DNA of 64,000 nt from Mytilus californianus (GCF_021869535.1 NW_026262734.1:82157061-82221060); one strand, 5' to 3'. Counted from the first letter of the stretch, positions 24,131 to 36,372 are shown. A program made the numbers and translations. The notes: generated by a model from the letters alone, not told the origin.

Positions 24131-25339
24131 GCGTTAATTTCTTTAAAAAAAACCAACAATGTCAATGTAGATCGTTTTACTTACAATATAGATTCACACA
24201 TGTTACTTTCATTTTATTCATTAGAAAAAAACTTAGGAAATCTTGTTCTAGAAAGTAATCTAACCAAACCATGACTTACTTGGCCAAATCATGACAAATC
24301 ACTGTACCAAACGCTCATCAGTTAGTATGACAACGTTACTTCCCTTGGATATAATAATAATAAAATATATAGATATAGAACCATCTTAAAATATTTCATT
24401 GTATAATATCAGAAGTCCATTACTAGGGTAGTTATGGACTTTTGATAATATTAATTTTTTAATCCATTTCAAAAATACTTAAGTTTTACAATTTTATTTC
24501 TTATTACTTCAAGTATTATAATAGATAAAAACAAGAACATTTGAAAGCCATTGTTTAATCTTTATCGACTTCGGAATTGAAAATTGCCATCGACATCAAT
24601 AATACGAACCACGTCGAGATTTTCCAGAAACGAAAAAGGAAAATGTTGTTCGCTTTTCAAACTGATCGGTAAGATGTTTTCAGTTCACACAGGTCACAAT
24701 TTTTATTAATTTGATACTTTTTTTTGTCTTAAAATTATCTTTGATTCTTGAGCTATCGAAGTAAGGCTTCTGCATCATAACAATTTTTATATTACAAGAC
24801 GGTGGTTCTGTGATTTTCTCTGGCACGTCTTTGTCAGTGACACATGTTCTAACTTAGAAGTTTACGGACGAGTTTTCTAATTTGGGAAAACTAAACATAG
24901 ATCAGCAGCAAACGGTGAAATGGGTATTAGGAATCAAATATTTGTCAGTAATTGAGGATAAAGACGAACTAAAATTTTCATATCCTTTTTTTTTTATTTC
25001 GGTAAGTTCAGTTTTCTAATAGCACTATGTTTCATTTTAAACCAATGTTGAAATAGATATAATCATCATGTCAGCAACTGCAGCTTCTAAAACAAAAACA
25101 TGTTATTAAGACAAATAAATTTTAAATGCATTTTTTTAGTAACTCAATAGTTTTGCTATTATCAAAATACAATGAATTCGCGAGAGGGACACACAAAATG
25201 ACAATTATTAGTGTAAAAATTGTAACAACTACATATCAGTATACAACGTGCAGGGCAATTTATTATTAGAGTACATCTAATACCGAGTTTGCTCTGTTCA
25301 AAGTGCGGACAATTTAAGATTGATCCATTGTTGGTTCAT
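24131..25339. other. No feature recognised
   Basis: AT-rich, no coding or repeat signal that I can support. Confidence 0.5.
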
Positions 25340-25695
25340 TTATATTCAGTTGCAAAAATTTCATGCATGTTCAGGACGAGAACAAATTAACAATAAATTC
25401 AACAGGTATGTTGAAGAAATTTAGACTACCACTGGAAAATGAGGGTATATTGTACAATGATATAACTTTAAACTTGCAACAGGCCACCTACGGACCCGTC
25501 AAAGAGTTATTGAAAGGGTTCTTAACGTACAAAGAGTGTAGCCCTCTCTTTACACGAGGCGTTTAACTTAACGTTCTCCATTCTGACCGGACATGTACTT
25601 ATACATCCCGCACAGCTAAAAGGACGCCACTCTTTGGCAAGGGTTTGACTGCCGGTCGAAAGGCCAAAGTGAACATATTTCTATTCCCCAATCAC
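25340..25695 (+). repeat. Repeat family A copy
   Basis: Head ATGCATGTTCAGGACGAGAA, then GGCCACCTACGGACCCGTC and TATTTCTATTCCCCAATCAC at the end. The frame at 25363 is part of the repeat. Confidence 0.7.
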
Positions 25696-25739
25696 AATTT
25701 CAGAAAGGTTTGTTATAAATCATGTTAGTATTGAAGTTC

Positions 25740-25905
25740 TGATTACTGAACTGAAGATACCCTTGGGACCTGATTGTTTACAAGCAGCAGTATCGACCCA
25801 GTGCTGTAAAAATTGAAAACAAAACTGTATAAATGTCATGCCTCCGAAACGTTTTTCTGGATTAACCTTCATCAGGTATGGTCAAAGCCGAATATTTGAA
25901 AGCCA
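25740..25905 (-). repeat. Family H unit, single diverged copy
   Basis: It carries GATACCC...GGGACC...AGCAGCAGTATCGACCCAGTGCTG and TTCATCAGGTATGG, the reverse complement of the core and end of the 347-bp tandem unit. Confidence 0.6.
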
Positions 25906-26159
25906 AGGATGTATAACGTCCGTTCCTATACCATGCCGTATTGTACATGTCTACATACCATCAGAATATACAGTCACTAATTCCATTTCCCATAATTTGC
26001 ATTTCAAAATTTGTGAAAAAAAAATCGTTAGAAATATCACCAAGCCTTGGAGTTGCACAATTTTACATTTACGTCCACACAGTATTACCTTCAAGTTGAA
26101 AAAATAAAGAAAATAACTAAATCGTGAACTTTTGGCAGGTAACAACTGATCAATATATA

Positions 26160-26290
26160 TATAGGACATGTGGTATGATTGTCAGTTAGAGAACTTTCCA
26201 CCATAGACCAAAACGACGTGGATGAAAGCAACTATAGAAAAGGTCTTCAATAAAGAGAAAAACCTATATGTTAATTTTACACAATATATC
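26160..26290 (-). repeat. Family K-like fragment
   Basis: GGACATGTGGTATGATTG followed by AGAGAACTTTCCACCATAGA resembles family K read in reverse. Confidence 0.4.
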
Positions 26291-27384
26291 TAAAAAGTTA
26301 TGTTCAACTGAGATTTTAACCCAAATCATAAAGACAAGATGTGTGTGTTGATTTATTTTGTTACTTATTTATATTTTCGTTCTTGATCAAGTAATATACA
26401 TGTATAGTGGACACTTAACTTGTTGAATTAAGTACCTCGATGGACATTTTAAAATTTAATCAGGGTATTTATGATTTCGATGCACATTTGTATCAAATGT
26501 ATTTTTCTATATTCGATATTCGGTTCTTCCGACGGCTGAAAACATTTGATACAAAAATTATTTCTTTTCGAATGTGATCACACCTTGTTCACGATAAACC
26601 CCCTTTTTAATATTCTTATCACAAGTGTTATGTTGCATCGTACTGAACAATATAGTTTCGTTTAAAATGACACACACCACAGGTGGAGCGTTATTGGCAT
26701 CTAGCAAAGAAATCCGCTTAAACAGTGCCATGGGCCGTCTTAAAAAATGAGGTTAAAGTAGTTTACCGCTTATTAAAACTGATAAAATCTATTTTGGATA
26801 CTAGTATTCACAACCAAGATTAGTGTACTGGAGCGAAATATGTACGTTTATTGCTTGGCATTCGTCACCCGCAAAAGGAATAAAAAATTTGAATGAGGTT
26901 TGAGTTTCTGCTCAGAAGCCTCGCTGTGACTATATAATAAAGTACAAAAGTAACACAGCTTTTCTGGTTGTGTGCGTGTATGGATCACGTTTTATAAATG
27001 TATAGATCATATCCGTTCTTTTGCAGTCATGTGCTATCCCAAAGTTTCTGTCTTATTCCTTCTTCTGAAACGACTAATTTTTATTCTGCATAAAGATCTG
27101 AATCCGGCTTGGTTGCAAATGAGTCAAATATTTACAAGGCCCCAAGATACGGAAAAACAAGTGAAGTTGGACAAACATGAATACAGTGGTTATCGCGGGG
27201 AAGACGAAGTGTGCCGACATAGAAAGGATGTATTGTTTACTTTTATTAAAAATATTGTATGACAAAGTGTGTCGACAGGGAAGGTAAATCCAATTTAGCA
27301 CAATACAATCTGGAACAAAGTATAAGCAAGTGTTTTGCCCTGATATGAATCTATTGGAATGTTAAACTCTAATAAGAGTTTAAT
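26291..27384. other. No feature recognised
   Basis: The 96-codon frame at 26972 has no recognisable motif or splice context. Confidence 0.45.
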
Positions 27385-27715
27385 AAAAAGTAAAATAAAA
27401 CAAATACCGAACTCCAAGGAAAATTTAAAACAGAAAGTCCCTTATTAATGACAAAATCAAAAGCTCAAACACATCAAACAAATAGAAAACAGCTGTCTCA
27501 TTCCTGACTTGGCACACGCATTTCCTTATGTAGAAAATTGTAGGCTTAAATCTGGTTTTATAGCTAGCCAAACCTATCACTTGTATGACAGTAGCATAGA
27601 ATTTAATTATATTGACAACAATGTGTGAGCAAAACAAATAGGTAATAGGTAAAATGTCAAAAATTGGGGTACAGCAGTCAAAATTGCAATATAATCTTAA
27701 TCCTTATAAAAACAA
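27385..27715 (-). repeat. Repeat family B copy downstream of the PAN gene
   Basis: Reverse orientation: AAATACCGAACTCCAAGG, AACACATCAAACAAATAG, then GCTAGCCAAACCTATCAC and ACAGCAGTCAAAATTG. Confidence 0.75.
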
Positions 27716-28191
27716 ACAACTACGGACTATTATCAGGCCGCATTGTCTGCAGGGTAATTTCATTATGACTTTCTTCGTGATTCCAATCTTATTATCACTG
27801 TTAAGCTAAGATGACAGGAAAGTAAATATATAATTGTATTGTCGATGATATTTACAAGTGTAGAAGGGATGAAAATAGTAAGGGAACGTTAAAATACAAG
27901 CCGTAGAAAAATAGACAACACTACCGACTAAAGAAAAATGATTATAAGTCGACAAAAAAACTAATATTGAGTAACACAAACCTCACCAAAAACAAAGGGC
28001 GAAAATTTATCGATCGTGATAAATGTGAGTTTGGTGTTGTCAAATGTAAATTATTCATTGACCATGCAAATTTCCTTCATTATATATTTTCAGGACTGTT
28101 TACCACTTGTGTACAAATACAGGAGGCAAAATATTTAATATTTCGCGAAGGATCAACGAATCTAAAATATGATTTCAATGATTTAGTATAT

Positions 28192-28405
28192 TTAATAAAT
28201 AATTATATCGTCTGACATACCAGTTTCAAATTTAATCATGTGATGATCGGGGCCATACAAAATATATGGGTAGTCCTTTCCAGGTATCCTGTCATACTTG
28301 CAAAATCGTGAACTTCCATCAGCTTTGTCAATCACTACAATCCAACCTTTGTCTTTAGGGCAGCTTCCATGGATATGGCTAATGTAGAAATGTCGGCCTT
28401 GAAAT
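28192..28405 (-). CDS. Exon 5: end of C-terminal domain and stop
   Basis: The exon encodes residues 247-316 and a TAA stop at 28194..28192. The acceptor is TTTATTATCAG before ATTTCAAG, and the first base completes Gly246. The peptide contains Arg-His-Phe-Tyr-Ile-Ser-His, Gly-Ser-Cys-Pro, a Gly-Trp-Ile-Val-Val strand, and Phe-Cys; the two Cys (261 and 281) may form a disulphide. After Phe-Glu-Thr-Gly the frame runs only ten more codons to the stop, finishing in Ile-Ile-Ile-Tyr. A consensus donor GTATGT lies at 28220, so a further exon is possible. I prefer the read-through stop because I found no convincing downstream exon. Confidence 0.78.
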
Positions 28406-28539
28406 CTGATAATAAATTAACAAAATAAAGAAAACTGCATTATATCAGCTGTCCAATCAAGTCTATTTTGAACAAAATGAATAGTCATTTGGAAGTCTCA
28501 TCCACATTGTTTACTCTTTTTTTTCTACTTTTGTTTGTC

Positions 28540-28720
28540 TTTATCTATATTGTATTATAAAAATAGAGAGATGTGGTGCGTCTGCAAATTGCAAAAAAAA
28601 GGGACCCCTATCCGTAAATACCAAAGAACAATGACGTGAACCATTACAGGTCGCCGTACGACCAACAACAATGAACAAAACCCATGCCGTAATGTTAGAT
28701 GGATTGATTGTTGTTTGCTT
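28540..28720 (-). repeat. Fragment of a family K-like repeat (intron 4)
   Basis: AAAGAACAATGACGTGAACC, ACAGGTCGCCGTACGACC and AATGAACAAAACCCATGCC match the body of this group. Confidence 0.45.
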
Positions 28721-28914
28721 TACGCCACCCAACCACAAAAAGGATATATTCCGGCAGTATAGTAAGACCAAAAAGGCGCGGGTATGACAATAAACACTTC
28801 AAATGAAAAAACTGAAGGTGTATACGAAAATCATCGAAAATCAAACAATAAAGACGGCACTTAAGGGCATCCACTGCATTACAAACTTCTGGCTTGGGAA
28901 AGACACACAAATAT

Positions 28915-28937
28915 GGGGAGGGGGGGGGGGGGGGGGG
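28915..28937 (+). repeat. Poly-G tract
   Basis: GGGGA followed by 18 G. It could form a G-quadruplex or be a length-unstable homopolymer in intron 4. Confidence 0.8.
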
Positions 28938-28989
28938 TTTAACTTTTGCCAGCGCTCAGACTTCCTTCTAAAATGCAGCTGGGACGCTG

Positions 28990-29195
28990 ATGTCTAAGTA
29001 GTGCATCGCGGTGATAACTAGACTGCTTACTCTTAAGGTTGTGAGTTCGAACCCTGCTTGTGGCTCCGATCTTAATTTATAAGGCTTGCCAGTTCTCCAC
29101 AGTTATTGCGGGTTCCTCCATCAAAACCATCTGGCAGCAATACTATAGCCAAGATTCCTGAACGTGGCGTTAAACACCAACACACACTTAATCTA
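28990..29195 (+). mobile_element. tRNA-derived SINE (intron 4)
   Basis: Contains a good polymerase III B box, GAGTTCGAACCC (29044..29055), and a mollusc SINE-type end with GTGGCGTTAAACACCAACA (29163..29181). The A-box region is poor. Confidence 0.7.
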
Positions 29196-29299
29196 CGAGT
29201 TCTGTAAATAACATCACCGTAGCAAATATTTACTCTATAGTCAAACTCACTCAACATTTTGGTTTCCGGACAATATGTCTAATACTATATTGTCATACT

Positions 29300-29440
29300 T
29301 TGTAAGGTAATGCCCATAAGATTGAAAAAAGACTACTTATCATTCTGAGGTCAATACGTGAAAGGTCAAGGTCACAGCACTAATTGATAGACTTAAGTTG
29401 GGACCAGCTTGTTCCGGGATATTGTTTTTTGAATTGTATG
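29300..29440. repeat. Fragment of the ACCTTGACCTT-type repeat
   Basis: TGAGGTCAATACGTGAAAGG and TCAAGGTCACAGCACTAATT match phrases in 34700..35550. Confidence 0.45.
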
Positions 29441-29449
29441 TTCAATCAT

Positions 29450-29800
29450 CAACTCCTCCGGTAGATCGCTAACTTGCCATGTTCGGGGGCTTGTGTGTCA
29501 CAATGACTCCAAGAGATATGCCAGCTGGAACATCGTTCCCTTGTAGGGTCAAATATTATAGACAGGTCAAACTGGAGAGACTAGAACATCGTACGAGTCA
29601 TTAGATGTTTTAAATAAAATGGACATTCCAATCCGTAGGTCTAGGGTTGTTACACGTTTCGATGGTTGACAAGATCCTTGCGGATGAGGCAAGACTCAAG
29701 TTGGAAAAATACCCGGACAATCGAGACTTAGTCTAGTTACAATAAGCTGTTTAGGTTACTAGTACCATCTAAACGAGAGGTCGGAGGGACCCGGTCCGAT
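29450..29800 (+). repeat. Repeat family J copy (intron 4)
   Basis: Partner of 17875..18290, with several internal deletions. Confidence 0.65.
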
Positions 29801-30089
29801 TAATTGGCGAGTCATTTCGAGCCTTTCAGTTAATCCTCAACAACAATCTTTCTCAAAACAATGTTCTATTTACACACATGTATTTAAATTAAATCATTTA
29901 AATACTTAAGATATCCGAAGACGGCGATGAGTTCACGGGTCAATCAAGTGTTATGCTTTTTATTACGCTTGGTGAATACGCTTTGATTGCACGAGTATAT
30001 AAGTCGTCTTGGAACATCTGGTGTTTTCAGCAGAGGACCTTAGGTGCTAATTTTCAAGGCAAACTACATATAGTTTGATATTTAGTTTC

Positions 30090-30400
30090 ACCATGACAAG
30101 TTACAGATCAAGTTCGAATTTTGTTCGGTTTGAATGATTTTTTATTTTTGTTGTTGTAGAGTTAAGGTCCTCGGACATGGAAAATTCGGGCAAATAATCA
30201 TTGTTCTGCACTTTTTTTTTTGTTAAGCTTGAAGATATTGATTTGCTATTTTTACAGATCAAGTTCGAATTTTGTTCGGTTCGGATGATTATTTTGCAGA
30301 GTAATGGTCCTGGGACTTCATGCAAATAATCAGTTTTCCAAACTTTTTTTCGTCATGCTTGTAGATATTGATTTGATATTTGTATTATAGTTTACAAGAT
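30090..30400 (+). repeat. Two-unit ~145-bp tandem repeat
   Basis: ACAGATCAAGTTCGAATTTT occurs at ~30103 and ~30255, each followed by TGTTCGGTT and then GTCCTSGGAC-type text and GAAGATATTGATTTG/GTAGATATTGATTTG. Confidence 0.7.
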
Positions 30401-30994
30401 AAGGTATAGATCAAGTAAGCATTTTATTCCAGTATGAAGAATTTTTAACCGGTAGGGGACTATGTATTGCAATGCCATACAATACTGTCAGAATGCTTGT
30501 TGTTCTTACGGTACTGACGGAAAACCAGGCACACACATATCTCCTTTTTTTATTCAAAAATACATTCAGAGCATTGCTGGCAGTGTAAAAAATGTATAAA
30601 AAATAAAATCTGGAAAATTACTCATAGAATGTAGTAACAAAAATCAATTTTCACTTTGATTAAAAAAAGAACATTACCCATTTCGCTGTTTTCTTCTCTC
30701 CTCATATATTTTTTTATAGTAGCAAAGAAATCATTCGAGACAAAAGCCAATATCTGTCTGAACTTATCCATGAAGAACTTTTCAACCCAAGGTGTAGCTG
30801 AGATTATTTGATTTCAAACAAAAAAGAAGGGAAACATTTAAATTAAACACCTATCATGTTTAAATTATAACTTCACCTTCATCTTTAACACTTATGTTGA
30901 GAGCAGGGTTGACATGTTCGTTCCTAGCCCAATTGGGTGCCTCACTTGCCAAAAGTTTGGTCATGGAACTAAACAATAACATGAAAAATTGATT

Positions 30995-31115
30995 AATTAT
31001 TGGTTGCAAAACGTCCAGTGGCAAATATTGCATGAATGTTCAGGACGAGTTTTATTGGATACGGACAGACATTCTGCCTTGCATAAGGCCACTCATGGAA
31101 AATTAAAGTGCTTAA
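30995..31115 (+). repeat. Family A fragment with internal deletion
   Basis: ACGTCCAGTGGCAAATATTG and ATGTTCAGGACGAG run directly into GGACAGACATTCTGCCTTGC. Confidence 0.6.
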
Positions 31116-31386
31116 AATGTTTCGAAGATGGATATGAGGGAACTATATGAAGCCCTGACAATTTCAAATGAGCAAAATGTGGTGGTTCACCTTATCAAAA
31201 ACAAACAATAATGTCATATCAAATTAAAAAGTAATAGAAAAAGTCGGACAGTTGGGGCAATGAAACTGTCTGAGTCGATCCAAATGAGACGGATGTTTGC
31301 TTGTCCCGAACAAGACCAGCGAGTCACTCTTCTACATATAAGTGATTTAGACCCAAAGGGAGACCCTCAAACTCTTATTAGATCAT

Positions 31387-31421
31387 CCTCTCAGAATATT
31401 TCTGAGAAATATTCTGAGAGG
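31387..31421. repeat. 35-bp near-perfect palindrome
   Basis: Two 17-bp arms, CCTCTCAGAATATTTCT and its exact complement, separated by one G. Confidence 0.9.
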
Positions 31422-31984
31422 AGGTGACGTTTTCAGAGTCGAGGTGAGAAAACACCTTCAGTAAGTCGGTAAATCCTAAACATCCAAGCACACCATGGTT
31501 TTATCACGAGTGGGAGTTATAAATAACCGTAACAATAACAGAAAGACTTTTTATTAAATATTCTAGTGCAGAAAGCCTTGATATTTTCCTATATCTCGTG
31601 CAAAAGCACGACGGACATGTTTAGCAGGCTCGGCGTAGTTTTTGTCTCAGGAATTACATCTCGAACCTCGATGAAAAAATATGAAACATAATAAAAGATC
31701 AAAAGAAAAAATTAAAAAGCCGCGGTAAACAAGGCACTAACTGACTAAAACCTGAAAAAGATATTGCCAACGAGCTTGTTGAAACCATTGCGAATCGTCT
31801 AACACTATAAAGATTTCAAAAAAATTAAACAGCAAAAGAAAAAAAAGTTAATTGAACTTTACATCGTAAAAAAGAGAAAATTACGATAAACTTTTTCTAT
31901 TTTTTGATTGAAGAATTTAAAACCTCCTTGCCTAAGGCTCATGCTACAGCATGTTTGCCAGATAATATTCAGGATCAACTTTTA

Positions 31985-32222
31985 AAGTGGCCTTGGTAGT
32001 CGATATACTGTATCATTAGCCTGTCAACACTGAGGTTTTGAGTTCAAATCCTGCATGCGACAGGTGCGCTCGACTCCAATCTTAATTGACTAGGATTGTC
32101 AGTTTTCCAAACCGAAAGTACTTGGTTCTCTCCTAGCACTCCGGCTTCCTCTCCCAAAAAACTGCCCGCTTCGGAATAACAAAGTAGTACTGAAAGTGGC
32201 GTTAAACACCAATCAAACGATT
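31985..32222 (+). mobile_element. tRNA-derived SINE (intron 4)
   Basis: A-box-like GTGGCCTTGGTAGTCG, B box GAGTTCAAATCC (32040..32051), shared body CAGGTGCGCTCGACTCCAAT, and terminal GTGGCGTTAAACACCAATCA. It ends where a retrotransposon remnant begins. Confidence 0.8.
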
Positions 32223-32606
32223 AATCTATATAGAAGCTTGCAACCATAGTGTCTATTCCAAAGCTAAAAAAAAAACATCATACGGATCCTATTAATAATC
32301 AACCAATTGCTCATACAAGTGGTGTCTGCAAAACACTTGAACGAATGGCAATGATCGCCTTGTTTGGTTCCTGCAATCCAATGGGTTATTGGCCAACATT
32401 GAGTGCGCATTTCGACAGGGCTGCAGTACTCATGTTCATCTTGTTCGATTCAATCATTCATCATCAATAACATCGCGAAAAACGAACATGTGGTGTCAGT
32501 ATTCTTTGACCTTGAAGGCTTCTGACACCACTTAGAAATAAGGTATTATAAGATCTCTTTGATATTAGATTAAAAGGCAATATGCAACATATATTTCATT
32601 AAAAAG

Positions 32607-32762
32607 GTTAACAAAAATACCGAATCCTCAGGTAAATTAAAAAAAAATCATAAAACCTTACAAAACCAAACGTAAGAGCAATTGCACGAAATGGAAAACA
32701 ACTCGTATTCTCGACATGGTACAGGCATTTCCTGAAGAAAATGGTGGGTTCTAACAGACATT
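32607..32762 (-). repeat. Family B fragment inserted in the retrotransposon
   Basis: AACAAAAATACCGAATCCTC and GGTACAGGCATTTCCTGAAG separate motif A from motif B, which are normally contiguous. Confidence 0.7.
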
Positions 32763-33442
32763 TAAATGTTAGAGTACACTCTACAATGTATGATGTATTT
32801 GATGCGGAGATGTGTGTGCTTCAAGGGAGTATTTTATCTGTTACATTCTTCAGTCTTAAAATTAACAATCTTGTTTTTAAAAAGCAACATTGAAGTTTCT
32901 TTATACGTTTATGATTTACTAATATATAACAGAGGTAAAAATATAAGTTATCTAAAACGGCAATTCTATAGAAATGAAAAATGGGCTTTCTTAAAATTTT
33001 CTACATAGAAAACCTATCGAATGCATTTCTACTAAACGCTTGCATCTTGATACATAGCTTTTCTCTAATAAACCAAATTAAAATGGTCTAAGTTTGACAG
33101 AAAGTTGACCTTTCTCCCCCATATCTAAAATGCTGAAGCAAAATGTCTAAAAGCTTTCGATATTTTTTGTGACTAGCACTGGCTGGGTTGGTGATCGCAA
33201 CATTTCATTAAGTGTATATAGATCACTAGTTAAGTGTAATCAAGATTATGGTTCAATAGTTCAAAATGCTCGATGCTGTTCATAACCAATGTCTTCGTCT
33301 ATGTCTTGGTGCCTTTAAAACCTCAACAGTTGTGATTTTGTTTGTAAAGGCCACCGAGCCTTTACTCTCTCACAGACATTTGAAGCTTTGTCTTCAGTAT
33401 GCGGTCAAGATTACGGTATTTCCAGAAAATCATGCCTACAAG

Positions 33443-33625
33443 GGAGGCGAAAGATACCAAAGGGATATTCAAATTCATAAGTCGAAAACAAACTGACAAT
33501 GCCATTGCAAAAAATGAAAGAAAAAAAAAAAACAAACAATACACAAAACACATCAAAGAAAACTAAAGACTGAGCAATAAGAACCCCATAAAAAACCGTT
33601 GGTGATCTCGAGTGCTTTGGAAGTG
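33443..33625 (+). repeat. Family C copy inserted in the retrotransposon
   Basis: GGAGGCGAAAGATACCAAAG, AAACTGACAATGCCATTGC, then an A-rich tract and GGTGATCTCGAGTGCTTTGG. It interrupts the frame after Asn-His-Ala-Tyr-Lys. Confidence 0.75.
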
Positions 33626-34699
33626 TGTTTTCAATATCCTATTAATGAAAACATTTTTGAAAAACATGAGAATAAAATTCCTACATTAGTCGTTAAAAAC
33701 CACCAAAAAATGTAAATGCCCTTCATGGTAAATCCCAAAACCAAAAATGATATATTGGTCTTCGTAAATATAAAAACGCCGAAACAAACACCCTATTAGT
33801 TCAACAACATACGACTGTAATGAAATCTAATAAATCAGATTTTTCAACTGTTAATACTATTGTATCGATGGATGGAACTTTCTTTGGAGCCAAAGTTGCA
33901 ACTCTCCGCTTACCTTGTGTTGCATCCATCTTTAATGCAGAAGTTAAGGCAATAATTCTGGCCTTGCAGTTTATTGCTTCCTAGCTAAGACAAATCAAAA
34001 TATGTTATATGTTCTGACGCTCTTTGATGTTTACAAGATCGATAAAATATGAAAATTAGAAACCTGTTAATTCTAAAATGACCTTTGCGTTTTGAGGAAT
34101 TTGAATATTCTCAATGATGAGATTATTTGTCTATGTGTGCTAAGCCATACTGTCATCCGCAGAAACACATTTGTAGATCAGGCAGCAACAAGTGTCCAGA
34201 ACGACCCTATATCTCAATGTAAATTCCTATATACCAATTTTAGATATATGGAAAATATGTGGAGTAATAAATTACTTATTAAAAAAAACCAAATGTAGGA
34301 TTACCTTTAAATATTGTGATATATGCAGGGAAGATCAAAGTGGTATTTCAAGATTTCGTATCGGTCATACTAGAATAACACACGAGTTTCTTTTAAAAAA
34401 TGAAGTTCAACCACATGTATACCTTACAATTGCAAGTATACAATTATACATGTTTTAATTAAATGTATTGACTTTTCCGATATTCGGAGAACATTTTAAT
34501 GTAAATAGTATATATGAATTATTTAATAATATTACAATCCAAATAATTGTTTCATTTTTAAAAGAAAATGGAATGTGTTCCAAAATATAAACATGCTTTA
34601 TTCGTTTTAAATGGTTTTTATTTTGATCACGTTATATTATTTGTGAATTATATTTGTAAATAAGTAACTTTGCTTTTAACTAAAGTTTTAATACATTGC

Positions 34700-35550
34700 A
34701 TATTGAAAGACCTTTTGTAAAAATATTTCAAATATATCTCGCCGCGATAAAGCCTTTTTGTTTTGTGCTGATGCAACGTAAAGCATTCATCAATCACCAA
34801 ACTTCGCTTGAAAATGACCTTTGGAAAGAACAAGATCCCTATTGATGTATAGATCAGATGCCAAAAAGTCGAGGCAAAGTAGCGCATAAATAGATTCACG
34901 TTTAGGGAAAGTTTTTTTCCGGGTAATGTCTATTTAGTCAAAATTCAGGACTTGATCATTCTGTGGTGAATGAAGCTCCTTGTGGTCTAAACGCCAAATT
35001 CACTTTTATGTAAAAGGTCAAGGTAAAAGCAGCAATTAGTACAAGACCTGTTTTTTTCAATTCTTTTATAATAAAATTTGAACCAATCCGATTAAATGTC
35101 CCTTGGTATTTCCCCTATTGACTTAAATGGAATTAAATTGATTTATGGCAAAATTTCAATGTTCGGATGATATTTTGAACCATATACCAAACTGTCATTG
35201 AACTTAGCTTGAACACGCCCATTTGAAACAACAAGATCCACTCCTATTGATTTTGGGGTCAGTAGTACAATTGTCTACATTTCAATTAACTGAAATTTGT
35301 GGAAAAGTTTCGTTTCCGTATAATATCTTGTGAACCATAAACAATTATTTACCTAAATTTGTTAAATATGCACAGTCTGGTCAAGAAGACCCCTATTAAT
35401 GTTTAGGTCACAGTGTCAAAAGTCTAGGTAACAAAAACAATGTATAGACTGCAAATTTAGATTTGTTTCGTTTTCAGATAAATCTTTTGAACGGTACTTC
35501 TAATCACGCGTTAAAAAACTGTTTCTTAAAGTAATAACAATAAGGGTATG
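34700..35550. repeat. Degenerate ~200-bp tandem repeat (intron 4)
   Basis: Phrases of the type CAAGATCCCTATTGATGTAT / CAAGATCCACTCCTATTGAT / AAGACCCCTATTAATGTTTA recur at ~34828, 35239 and 35384, each followed by a GGTCA phrase or its relic. Between them lie AACCATATACC-type strings. Confidence 0.55.
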
Positions 35551-36223
35551 AATTTTACTGCAACTAATGCACTTTTCGACAAGTAATGCTCGAAGTAAAA
35601 CACTATAAAGATTAAAACGCGGCTTTTGTCTCCATTATGCTTCTTTATTTTTCTTTCTTTTTGCTGTTTATTCGTGTTATTTTTCTTATCTTTTTATCCC
35701 CCCCTCCCTTTGCAACGTTCTCTCTTTTTTTTTGTCCCCTATTCGTCGCACCACGGAAAATATGGTCATGGTCTCTGTCCGTCCGAAATACATCACTACG
35801 TAGAGACCGCTTTGCATTAAGCTTAACTATTATTTAGGATTATTTGTCGTTGTAATCTCTTGAACGTGTTATAACATCATTTTGTTTTTACAATATTTTC
35901 GGGAGTTTTGGGACTTTTATCATTTGTTTTCGTATTGTATCAATGACACCTTGTGAAAACATTTCATATGAGTCCGTCTAAAAAAAGCTCTAATACTCGG
36001 TAGGATTGTTGACCATCATGTGGAGTTGACCATATTGTACCGTCGTTTTGATCTGACCATTTTTACATAATTTATGGGACTTCGACGAGTATTTTTGGAG
36101 TATTTTAATAGTGTCAAAGTGTGAACCCAACTCTAAAACTATTCAATTGAATACTCTCATACTTGGGAGGATTGTTTGCAATCATGTGCAGTTGACCATA
36201 ATATACCAGATTTAATCTACTAT
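35551..36223. other. No gene recognised
   Basis: Pyrimidine-rich region with short repeats of TTGACCATATTGTACCGTCG / TTGACCATAATATACC (36031 and 36190). Confidence 0.5.
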
Positions 36224-36372
36224 TTTCTACATAAGGAATTGCCTGCACCAGGAAATGAATATGACAGTTGTTTTTCATTCGTTTGATTTGTTTGAGCTTT
36301 TTTTTTTGCCATTTGATAAGGGACTTTCTGTTTTGAATTTTCTTTGAGTTCGGTATTTTTGTTATTTTACTT
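36224..36372 (+). repeat. Repeat family B fragment
   Basis: Tail half only: TTTCTACATAAGGAATTGCC to GTATTTTTGTTATTTTAC. It lies 200 bp beyond exon 4, in intron 4. Confidence 0.7.

Larger units (their letters stand above)
32225..34620 (+). pseudogene. Non-LTR retrotransposon with RNase H, degraded and interrupted twice (intron 4)
   Basis: In order: Pro-Ile-Asn-Asn-Gln-Pro-Ile-Ala-His-Thr-Ser-Gly-Val-Cys-Lys-Thr-Leu-Glu (~32285), Val-Phe-Phe-Asp-Leu-Glu (motif A, ~32500), Gln-Gly-Ser-Ile-Leu-Ser-Val-Thr-Phe-Phe (motif B, ~32823), Ser-Leu-Tyr-Val-Tyr-Asp-Leu-Leu (motif C, ~32900; first Asp of YVDD is Tyr), Met-Leu-Asp-Ala-Val-His-Asn-Gln (~33267). Then RNase H pieces: Phe-Asn-Ala-Glu-Val-Lys-Ala-Ile-Ile-Leu-Ala-Leu-Gln-Phe (~33930) and Ser-His-Thr...Val-Asp-Gln-Ala-Ala (~34145), and a C-terminal Arg-Ile-Gly-His-Thr-Arg-Ile-Thr-His (~34362). 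An RNase H domain after the reverse transcriptase suggests the Jockey/I group. It is broken by stops, frameshifts and two inserted repeats (32607..32762 and 33443..33625). Confidence 0.9.

Noticed and set aside
28990..29195. Possible functional tRNA gene
   Set aside because: A B box is present, but no cloverleaf or intact A box; the tail marks it as a SINE.
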